Shown: positions 58,423-64,000 of the stretch, in pieces
Layout of the letters: the number at the start of each line of letters is the position of its first letter
How positions within the stretch are numbered: the stretch's first letter is position 1
Notes under the pieces: generated by a model
What the model saw: the letters and a program-made list of their open reading frames with translations, nothing else
The model's database searches: none
What the model was told of the DNA's origin: nothing
NCBI GenBank assembly: GCA_016928955.1
Contig: JAFGJV010000027.1
Location: 45,972-109,971, forward strand
Length of the DNA: 64,000 bases
Origin: Spirochaetales bacterium
GTDB lineage: Bacteria > Spirochaetota > Spirochaetia > Treponematales > UBA12059
Direction: 5' to 3'
Translations under genes and position numbers: made by a program

Positions 58423-59924
58423 GCGGCCCCCTCTCCGTCGCTTTCCGCGGGCATCCGCGGCAGGCTGATCGTGAATCGCGTCCCCTTGCCTTCCTGGCTT
58501 TCGCAGCTGACCGTACCGCCAAGCCCGGACACGATGGAATGCAATATGTACAAGCCCAAACCCGACCCGCCGCTCTCCGCTTTGGTTGTGAAGAAGGGTT
58601 CGAAAATCCTGGGTAGCACGCTGGAGCCTATGCCGGCCCCGTCATCAGAATACCTGAGCCGGAGCCACTCGCCATCCATCCCGGCTTCTATGCGCATGAC
58701 GCCGCCCTGGTCTTCACGGTAGGCGTGGTTCAGGGAATTCACTATCAGGTTGGTCAGGATCTGCGACAGCTGTCCGGGGTCGCAGTTCCAGTGCAGGTCC
58801 TCCGGTATGTCCACGTCTATCCTGTGCCGCGTGCGCTTAAGCCGTGGCCGCAGGCTGAGAACCACGTCGCTCACGTAATCCCTGAGCCTGACCAGGCGGA
58901 CGCGGCCCGCGCCCTGGTCCACCGCCAGGCGTTTGAAGCTGGCCAGGAAATCCAGGGCCTTGCGGATATTGGACAGAAGGATGGAGCCGGCGTCTTCCAC
59001 GTCGGACAGGAACGCCCCCAGCTCGTCCGGTTCCAGGGAGCCCGAGTCCAGCGCCCGGCGCAGGTCCTTGACGCGTTCCTGCAGGTGGGATGCCGCCGTG
59101 ACGCCGACGCCCAAGGGCGTGTTCACCTCATGGGCTACCCCGGCGCTCATGCTCCCGAGCAGGGCCAGGCGCTCAGATTCCACCAGCCTGGCGTTCCGCT
59201 CGGTGATGAGTTTCTCCAGGCTGGACGAGTAGTCAGCCAGCATATCCGCCATGCGGTCCAGCCCCCGGGCCAACTCGCCGAGCTCGTCCGTGCGCCTGGC
59301 CACAAGGCCCGTGCGAGCGCCAAGATCCATGCCGCCCAGGCGGGAGACCACCGCTCCCAGATTCCGTATGTCCCTGACCAGGGATCTCCTGGCGTATATA
59401 ACCAGGGCTATGACGGCCACAAAAGAAGCGGCCAGCAAGAGCAACAGGATCCGCAGGAGGGTGCGCACAACGGTGACACGCACAACCTGGAAATCCAGGC
59501 CAGCGTCCACGCGTCCCAGGAGCACCCCGTCAGACTCGATCTCAACGGTCACCCGGTGGTCGGAAGGCCGCTCGCCCGGATACAGCTCGCCCGCGGTCAT
59601 GGGAAGGACCTTGCCCATGCTGGTGCGCACAAAGCCGGCGAGCATACGTCCGTCGGCGGCATACGCGGCGGCCCGCACCAGGCGCTCGTCCTCCATCTCG
59701 ACGCTCAGCATGGCCGCCGCCGCCCCGGCATCGCCTGACCGAAGCGCCGCGCCCAGGGTGACATTCAGGCGCTTACCCAGCATCCGGGTAAAGTCGTCCA
59801 GCTCGTCCTTCAGGCCTTGGCGAGCCCCCAGCGCCAGGGCGCCCGCTACCAGCAGGAACAGAGGGAGAAAAATTCCGGCGGCCACCAGGTTTATGCGCCT
59901 GGACAACCTCGCGGGCGCTTTCAA
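58419..59924 (-). CDS. Membrane-bound sensor histidine kinase
   Basis: A 501-residue kinase: transmembrane helix about 11-33, a periplasmic sensor domain (about 34-157), a second helix about 158-182 (LLRILLLLLAASFVAVIALV), a HAMP domain, then a HisKA domain with GSMSAGVAHEVNTPLGVG near residue 264 and an ATPase with NLIVNSLNHAYRE, DDGAGIGSSVLPRIFEPFFT and SGGSGLGLYILHSIV. The start codon is TTG at 59924; GGAGG is 5 nt upstream, and it overlaps the stop of a 12-codon upstream frame. It is coupled to the HD-GYP response regulator, which is its likely partner. Confidence 0.93.
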   Translation of the reverse strand: MKAPARLSRRINLVAAGIFLPLFLLVAGALALGARQGLKDELDDFTRMLGKRLNVTLGAALRSGDAGAAAAMLSVEMEDERLVRAAAYAADGRMLAGFVRTSMGKVLPMTAGELYPGERPSDHRVTVEIESDGVLLGRVDAGLDFQVVRVTVVRTLLRILLLLLAASFVAVIALVIYARRSLVRDIRNLGAVVSRLGGMDLGARTGLVARRTDELGELARGLDRMADMLADYSSSLEKLITERNARLVESERLALLGSMSAGVAHEVNTPLGVGVTAASHLQERVKDLRRALDSGSLEPDELGAFLSDVEDAGSILLSNIRKALDFLASFKRLAVDQGAGRVRLVRLRDYVSDVVLSLRPRLKRTRHRIDVDIPEDLHWNCDPGQLSQILTNLIVNSLNHAYREDQGGVMRIEAGMDGEWLRLRYSDDGAGIGSSVLPRIFEPFFTTKAESGGSGLGLYILHSIVSGLGGTVSCESQEGKGTRFTISLPRMPAESDGEGAA

Positions 59925-59959
59925 TCCCGCCTCCCGCGCGGTATGGGTTGAGCTGTCAT
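59921..59959 (-). CDS. Possible 12-residue leader peptide of the kinase gene
   Basis: A short frame, MTAQPIPRGRRD, starts 7 nt after a -10 box and ends with TGA overlapping the TTG start of the kinase (ATTGA). It contains the kinase's ribosome site GGGAGGCGG. If the mRNA is leaderless, translation would begin at this peptide and couple to the kinase. No experimental support. Confidence 0.3.
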   Translation of the reverse strand: MTAQPIPRGRRD

Positions 59960-59966
59960 AGGCTCA

Positions 59967-59995
59967 ATACTAGGCAACTTGAGCGCCTGAGGCAA
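59967..59995 (-). promoter_or_regulatory. Promoter of the kinase/HD-GYP operon
   Basis: Minus-strand TTGCCT (59990-59995), 17-bp spacer and TAGTAT (59967-59972). Seven nt separate the -10 from the ATG of the leader peptide frame. Confidence 0.5.
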
Positions 59996-60042
59996 GCCGC
60001 GCCTGGTGTCGCAAAACCTTGACGCGCGCCCGCCGGGCGGTA

Positions 60043-60720
60043 TCAGGGCTGGAAGCCCAGGTCCAAGCCGCCAAAGTACTCGGGTTGATGGAAACTGGCA
60101 AACAGCACCACGGGCCCCTTCCACAGGCAGGCCTCCCGGGCGTTCCAGAAACCGGCTCCTTCCAGCGCCTTGGCAACCAGCTCGCCGCAGTACTGCGCGT
60201 CGTCCGTGAGCCACGAATAGCCGTTGTCAAAGGGAAGTCTCTGCGACAAGGCCGCTTCCACCAGGGCCACAAAGCGGGTCCGAACCTGGTCATCCGGCCA
60301 CAGGGGGCGGAACGCCGCGGCCGAACCCGCCCTGGACAGCCGGACAAAGTCATCCAGCCGGTGAACCTGGACGCCGTCGTGGTCGCCCAGGCTGCCGTTT
60401 ATGGTATGCACCACGACCAGGCCGCCGTCACGCTCGGTCACCACCCCGATATGCGAAAACGGCACGGACTCGGCCAGCGCTGCCACTATAAGGTCGGAGG
60501 AAAGGCCTGCGCCCCGCTGCAAGATGAGGTCACCGCTCCGGAGCACCATGGCCGCGTCCGGGCCCAGTTCCCCCCGGGGCAGACTGCGCCGCGGGAGCAT
60601 GCCGGGCACCCTGACCAAAACGAGCGCCGCGCACAGCAGGAAGACGAGCAGGGCGTGGAAGAGTCCCAGGCAGCGCCGGATGAGCGGCCCTACATGGTTT
60701 TCTTGAAATCTACCTTCCAC
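60043..60720 (-). CDS. YiiX/YebB-like NlpC/P60 cysteine hydrolase
   Basis: A 225-residue protein with one N-terminal transmembrane segment (LFHALLVFLLCAALVLVRVP). The catalytic pattern is LRSGDLILQRGAGLSSDLIV with FSHIGVVTERDGGLVVVHTI, in which His of SHIG follows the strand, and the Cys of DAQYCGELVAKALEGAGF near residue 190. This is the permuted NlpC/P60 (YiiX) fold, which acts on amide or ester bonds in the periplasm. The GTG start at 60720 overlaps the upstream lipoprotein by 31 nt; no better start with a ribosome site is visible. Confidence 0.7.
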   Translation of the reverse strand: MEGRFQENHVGPLIRRCLGLFHALLVFLLCAALVLVRVPGMLPRRSLPRGELGPDAAMVLRSGDLILQRGAGLSSDLIVAALAESVPFSHIGVVTERDGGLVVVHTINGSLGDHDGVQVHRLDDFVRLSRAGSAAAFRPLWPDDQVRTRFVALVEAALSQRLPFDNGYSWLTDDAQYCGELVAKALEGAGFWNAREACLWKGPVVLFASFHQPEYFGGLDLGFQP

Positions 60721-61070
60721 GCGCTGTTTATCCGTACCAGGTCCAGGGTCTGTTCGCCGTCGCTGTCGCCGCCCGTGTATGTCACCACGGCCGTGTCGCC
60801 GTCCACCCTTGAGGACACGATCCTGGGCTTGACGCCGGCCAGCTCGGCCTTCTGTTCTTCCATGCTCTCCTTGGCAGCGTCCAGCTCCATGAACCCGGCC
60901 ATCATTTTCAGGGCGGCGGCCCCTTCGTCCGTGGCCAGCTTGGCCGCCCCGTCAAAGTCATACGCCACCAGCCGGTTGAGGAAATCCAGGGCCACCCCCT
61001 CGGGTCCCGCGGCCGAGCAGGCGGCGAGCGCCAAAACCAAAACGGCAACCGTAAGCACGCTGTATTTCAT
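60690..61070 (-). CDS. Small lipoprotein, DUF4878-like
   Basis: A 126-residue lipoprotein; the lipobox LALAAC gives Cys18. The mature part (FLNRLVAYDFDGAAKLATDE and VDGDTAVVTYTGGDSDGEQT ending LVRINSAWKVDFKKTM) has the NTF2-like cystatin pattern of DUF4878 proteins. Function is unknown. GGAGGG precedes the ATG at 61070. It overlaps the YiiX-like gene by 31 nt. Confidence 0.75.
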   Translation of the reverse strand: MKYSVLTVAVLVLALAACSAAGPEGVALDFLNRLVAYDFDGAAKLATDEGAAALKMMAGFMELDAAKESMEEQKAELAGVKPRIVSSRVDGDTAVVTYTGGDSDGEQTLDLVRINSAWKVDFKKTM

Positions 61071-61140
61071 GTTTCCCTCCGGCCGACAGGCCACCACCTG
61101 AGCCTAAGCCCGGGCATCCCGCGGGTCAAGGCAGAGGACC

Positions 61141-61170
61141 AAAAAAAAGGCCACTCCCAAGGGAGCGGCC
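61141..61170 (-). terminator. Terminator of tRNA-Phe
   Basis: GGCCACTCCC (61149-61158) and GGGAGCGGCC (61161-61170) pair with one mismatch, with eight T on the minus-strand side. It directly follows the tRNA. Confidence 0.85.
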
Positions 61171-61172
61171 TC

Positions 61173-61245
61173 TGCCACCGGTCAGAATTGAACTGACGAC
61201 ACGTGGATTTTCAGTCCACTGCTCTACCAACTGAGCTACAGCGGC
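61173..61245 (-). tRNA. tRNA-Phe (GAA)
   Basis: A 73-nt tRNA: acceptor GCCGCTG with CGGTGGC, D-arm GCTC AGTTGGTA GAGC, anticodon arm GTGGA CTGAAAA TCCAC with anticodon GAA, T-arm GTCAG TTCAATT CTGAC, discriminator A. CCA is not encoded. Confidence 0.97.
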
Positions 61246-61259
61246 TTGTCGCGGAGACT

Positions 61260-61288
61260 TTTATACCGGATGAGCAAAAAAAGGTCAA
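61260..61288 (-). promoter_or_regulatory. Promoter of tRNA-Phe
   Basis: Minus-strand TTGACC (61283-61288), 17-bp spacer and TATAAA (61260-61265), followed by the tRNA about 14 bp on. Near consensus, as for stable RNA genes. Confidence 0.8.
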
Positions 61289-61330
61289 GTGCGGACAAGC
61301 GTCGCCCAATGGCGCATCCGCCTCAGGCCT

Positions 61331-61339
61331 TGCTATACT
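61331..61339 (+). promoter_or_regulatory. Extended -10 promoter of the radical SAM gene, leaderless type
   Basis: TGCTATACT (61331-61339) is an extended -10 element; no good -35 was found. The ATG at 61346 follows after 6 nt and has no ribosome binding site. Confidence 0.5.
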
Positions 61340-61345
61340 CGTTGC

Positions 61346-63331
61346 ATGAAAGCCGTATCCATACAGCCTCCCTTTACCCAGCTGAACGCTCCCTATCCCG
61401 CGGTGTGGTACCTGGACGCGTGGTTCAGGTCCAGGGGCCTCGATTCGGCGGCGCAGGACCATTCCATTGAGCTGACCCGCCGGCTGTATTCGCGCCAGGG
61501 CATCCAAACCGTGTTTGCCGCCGCCCGCGCAGCTTTGGCAGGCAGGCGTCACCCGGACAAGGAAAGCGCGGCGCGCGTTCAGGCCTATCTGGACCAGGAA
61601 GAAGGCTACTGTAGGTGGATAGACGGCGTGACCGGCTACCTGTCCGGACAGGATCCTGCCTTTGCCTACCGCCTGGCCGTGGGAGCAGGCCTGCCCATGG
61701 GCATGAGGACTGAAGCTGTCCTGGGCGACTCTGGCGGCATAGCACCGGAAGACGCACCTGCCCTGGCCACCGCAATGTTGGACGACCTGGCCGATTTCAT
61801 TTCCTACGCCCTGGATCCCCACTACTCGTCGGTACGCTACGCCGAGCGGCTCGGTTCCGGCGCCCGGGACTTCAGGGAAATCCTGGAAGCCGCCGACTCT
61901 GGCTGGGTGCAGAGAACCTTGTACCTGCCCTACGCGCGCTCGGCGTTCGCGGCCGCGGATTCAGGCGGAACCACGGTCGTGTGCCTGTCCGCCCCCTTTC
62001 CGGGCTGTCTGGCCGGGGCCGTCACGGCGGCGCGGGCGGCCAGGGAGGTGTTCGGCCAGCGCGCGCTGATCCTTCTGGGCGGAGGCTACGTGTCCACGGA
62101 GCTCCGCTTCCTGGACGACCCGTCGGTGTTCGGCGTCTTTGACGCCCTCTGCTACGACGCCGGTTTTGGGTCCCTGGCCTCCATCATGGACGTGCTGGGC
62201 GACGACGAATGGCCGGACCCGGCCGCCGTTCTCCGAGCGTCTGCGGCCAGGCTGTACCGCACGCGTCTTCTGGACTCGGGCGGGCGCGTGGCAGCATGCG
62301 GTTTTGCCGCTCCCGAGCCCTGCCAGGCTGCCAGGCCGGCCGGGCCTGCGGGCGGGTCCCAGGACGCCGGCCCGGACCGGGAAGCGGCTGAGCGCGCCGA
62401 GCTGGCCACGATCCACCCCGACTACTCAGGCACGGATTTCTCCCGCTATCTCCGCATAGCCAGCTCGCCCAATCCCATGCACAGGCTGTGGAACGACACG
62501 CCCTGGCTGAAATACCGGCTGTCGTACGGCTGTTACTGGAGGCGCTGCGCTTTCTGCGACACCCAGCTGGACTACATCAAGCGCTACATCCCGTCGAACG
62601 TCACCGCCATCATGGCCGCCGCGGACGCCGCGTCGCTCAAAACCGGGCTCTACGGCATCCACTTCACCGACGAGGCCATGCCCGTGCGGCAGGTCCTGGA
62701 ATTCGCGCGGCTCAACCGCGAACGCCCCCGGTCCTACACCTTCTGGGGCAACATACGCTTTGACCGCTCGTGGACCGGAGCCGCCTGCGCCGAGGCGGCT
62801 CTGGGCGGCCTGGTGGCCGTGTCCGGCGGCATAGAGATAGCCACGGCCGAGGGCCTGGAAATCGTGGACAAGGGCTTTGGACTCGGTGACCTTATCCGCT
62901 GCCTTGCGTCGTTCAAGCGGCACGGCGTACTGGTCCACGCCTACCTCATGTACGGCTTTCCGGGCCAGAGCGACCAGGACATAGCAGACTCCGCCGAGAC
63001 GGTGCGGGTCCTCCTGTCGGAAGGCCTTATCGATTCGGCCTTCTGGCACAAATTCGTGCTGACGCGGCATTCCAGGCTGTACGCCGACTGGGAGGCGGGT
63101 TCCGTGCCCGGGCTCAAGCCCAGGCAGGGCGCGTCGCGCTTTGCGGTCAACGATCTGCGCTTCCAGGGTGAGGCGTCGTCCGAGCGCTGGACGGAAGTCC
63201 TGGACTCGTCCCTGGCCGCCTGGGCGGAGCAGGGCCAGCTGGAGCGCCCGCTGTCGGAATTCTTGGCCGCTGGTCTGCCGGAACCCCGCGTCGACGCAAA
63301 GATCATGGTGCAAAGGGAATTGGAGGAGTGA
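61346..63331 (+). CDS. Radical SAM protein with B12-binding-like N-terminal domain
   Basis: A 661-residue protein. The first about 330 residues, from MKAVSIQPPFTQLNAPYPAV, resemble the cobalamin-binding-type domain of B12-radical SAM enzymes (for example VVCLSAPFPGCLAGAVTAAR and LILLGGGYVSTELR). An Ala/Gly/Pro-rich insert at about 325-350 is followed by a radical SAM core with GCYWRRCAFC (C-x4-C-x2-C, longer than the usual C-x3-C-x2-C) near residue 395 and FTDEAMPVRQVLEF, ending SRLYADWEAGSV. The substrate is unknown. It overlaps nothing upstream but is followed after 2 bp by a corrinoid adenosyltransferase, which fits a cobalamin link. Confidence 0.83.
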   Translation: MKAVSIQPPFTQLNAPYPAVWYLDAWFRSRGLDSAAQDHSIELTRRLYSRQGIQTVFAAARAALAGRRHPDKESAARVQAYLDQEEGYCRWIDGVTGYLSGQDPAFAYRLAVGAGLPMGMRTEAVLGDSGGIAPEDAPALATAMLDDLADFISYALDPHYSSVRYAERLGSGARDFREILEAADSGWVQRTLYLPYARSAFAAADSGGTTVVCLSAPFPGCLAGAVTAARAAREVFGQRALILLGGGYVSTELRFLDDPSVFGVFDALCYDAGFGSLASIMDVLGDDEWPDPAAVLRASAARLYRTRLLDSGGRVAACGFAAPEPCQAARPAGPAGGSQDAGPDREAAERAELATIHPDYSGTDFSRYLRIASSPNPMHRLWNDTPWLKYRLSYGCYWRRCAFCDTQLDYIKRYIPSNVTAIMAAADAASLKTGLYGIHFTDEAMPVRQVLEFARLNRERPRSYTFWGNIRFDRSWTGAACAEAALGGLVAVSGGIEIATAEGLEIVDKGFGLGDLIRCLASFKRHGVLVHAYLMYGFPGQSDQDIADSAETVRVLLSEGLIDSAFWHKFVLTRHSRLYADWEAGSVPGLKPRQGASRFAVNDLRFQGEASSERWTEVLDSSLAAWAEQGQLERPLSEFLAAGLPEPRVDAKIMVQRELEE

Positions 63332-63333
63332 GC

Positions 63334-63867
63334 ATGGAACAAGGCTATATTCAGCTGTACACGGGCAACGGCAAGGGCAAGACAACGGCCGCCTTGGGCC
63401 TGGCTGTCCGCGCCCTGGGAGCCGGGCTCAAGGTGTATCTGGGGCAGTTCATCAAAGGCATGCGCTACGCCGAAATAGAGCTGCTTGATACGCTGTCGGG
63501 CACGCTCGGCGATGGCAGGATAGCGGTCAGGCAGTACGGTCGCGGTTGCTTCATCTTCCGGGAGCCCGAAGCGGAGGACTTCCAGGCCGCCGAGCGCGGT
63601 GTGGCCGAAGCCAGGGAAACGCTGCTATCCTGCGCGTTTGACCTGGTGATACTGGACGAAATCCTCGTGGCCATGAAACTGGGGCTGGTCCATGAGCGTG
63701 ACATCCTGGCCCTCATGGACGACAAGCCCAGGGGCGTGGAGCTTGTGCTTACCGGCAGGGGCGCCAGCGACGCTCTGATGGCCAGGGCCGACCTGGTCAC
63801 CGAGATGCGGGAGATAAAGCACTACTACAACGCGGGGGTTCAGGCCCGCGACGGTATCGAGCGTTGA
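63334..63867 (+). CDS. cobO: Corrinoid adenosyltransferase (CobO/BtuR type)
   Basis: A 177-residue CobA/CobO-type enzyme that makes adenosylcobalamin from ATP and cob(I)alamin. YTGNGKGKTTAALGLAVRAL at residues 9-28 is the P-loop, KVYLGQFIKGMRYAEIELL and FDLVILDEILVAMKLGLV the Walker B-like part, and RGVELVLTGRGASDALMARA is conserved. GGAGG lies 7 nt before the ATG at 63334; an alternative GTG at 63328 is too close to it. The stop of the radical SAM gene is 2 bp upstream, so both are co-transcribed. Confidence 0.93.
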   Translation: MEQGYIQLYTGNGKGKTTAALGLAVRALGAGLKVYLGQFIKGMRYAEIELLDTLSGTLGDGRIAVRQYGRGCFIFREPEAEDFQAAERGVAEARETLLSCAFDLVILDEILVAMKLGLVHERDILALMDDKPRGVELVLTGRGASDALMARADLVTEMREIKHYYNAGVQARDGIER

Positions 63868-63876
63868 TACGAGCGC

Positions 63877-63905
63877 AAAAAAAACCGCGCGGCTAATGCC
63901 GCGCG
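63877..63905 (-). terminator. Terminator downstream of the tRNA-Val-like sequence
   Basis: CGCGCGGC (63886-63893), loop TAAT, GCCGCGCG (63898-63905), with eight T on the minus-strand side (63877-63884). It ends transcription of the tRNA-like sequence, and sits 10 bp after the cobO stop. Confidence 0.85.
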
Positions 63906-63913
63906 ATCCTTCA

Positions 63914-63961
63914 TGGGCAGTATTGGAGTTGAACCAACGACCCCCAGTGTGTCATACTGTT
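63914..63961 (-). tRNA. 3' part of tRNA-Val (GAC); 5' half not recognised
   Basis: On the minus strand the T-arm GTTGG TTCAACT CCAAT, the acceptor 3' arm ACTGCCC with discriminator A, and the anticodon arm ACAGT ATGACAC ACTGG with anticodon GAC are normal. The 5' acceptor should be GGGCAGT, but no such sequence or regular D-arm is found in 63962-64000. Either the tRNA is broken, for example by an integrated element lying to the right, or it is degenerate. A terminator follows, so the 3' end is genuine. Confidence 0.45.
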
Positions 63962-64000
63962 CGACGCCAAACAGCCAGCCCCTTTGCCACCATGGTCTAA

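Noticed and set aside
63961..63990. Resemblance of the minus-strand GGGGCTG...TCGA stretch to the 5' end of tmRNA
   Set aside because: A tmRNA starting here would extend over cobO, and the matching 3' acceptor is not present at the right distance; the adjacent 3' acceptor ACTGCCC does not pair with it.
1..64000. CRISPR arrays, rRNA genes, insertion sequences and prophage genes
   Set aside because: No regularly spaced repeats, rRNA-like stretches, transposase or phage structural motifs were seen in the window.

Overview
The window looks like chromosomal DNA of a GC-rich spirochaete, most likely from the Treponema/Spirochaeta lineage. The reasons are an EF-G whose G1 motif reads AHIDSGKT as in the spirochaete-type EF-G1, a flgN-flgK-flgL-fliW-csrA hook operon behind a sigma-28 promoter, many predicted lipoproteins and TPR envelope proteins of treponemal type, a large OmpA protein with FlgD-like Ig repeats, and c-di-GMP signalling proteins. 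No database was searched; family names come from motif recognition.

Layout. 1-2468 (minus) is the proximal end of a bacterial microcompartment (BMC) operon: two BMC-H, one tandem-domain BMC-T and two BMC-P shell proteins, then a CoA-acylating aldehyde dehydrogenase with an encapsulation-type N-terminus that runs off the left edge. It is divergent from a DeoR-family regulator (2676-3458). 3471-8504 (minus) holds a DUF2239 protein, a flavodiiron protein, a RecA/KaiC-like ATPase and EF-G. 8909-9667 is a lytic transglycosylase lipoprotein. 9701-12236 (minus) is a TetR-lipA-lplB-lplA lipoate operon. 12415-14315 holds a histidine kinase with a cysteine-rich PAS domain and a membrane acyltransferase. 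14603-25409 is a tight plus-strand run: GH13 glycosidase, AddB and AddA nuclease-helicase, and two half-size chromate transporters. 25545-27599 is a REC-PAS-GGDEF-EAL protein.

27740-30757 (minus) is type III glutamine synthetase behind a DUF2156 protein. 30892-41087 is mostly envelope and conserved spirochaetal genes. 41183-45594 is the flagellar hook-filament junction operon ending in fliW-csrA, with sigma-28-like promoters firing in both directions. 45745-47671 is a lower-GC patch with one cadherin-like-domain lipoprotein, next to tRNA-Pro and a perfect 36-bp repeat of its 3' end. 48070-54488 holds TPR lipoproteins, membrane proteins and a LysM/SLT murein hydrolase. 54555-59924 (minus) holds an M20 peptidase, galE, and an HD-GYP response regulator with its kinase. 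60043-61245 (minus) holds a YiiX-like hydrolase, a small lipoprotein and tRNA-Phe. 61346-63867 is a radical SAM protein followed by a corrinoid adenosyltransferase. The right edge carries the 3' part of a tRNA-Val whose 5' half is not recognisable.

Themes across the window: several genes have a sigma-70-like -10 box only 6-8 nt before the start codon and no Shine-Dalgarno sequence, which suggests leaderless mRNAs; three intergenic regions have tightly overlapped or mirrored divergent promoters; overlapping stop/start codons are the rule inside operons.
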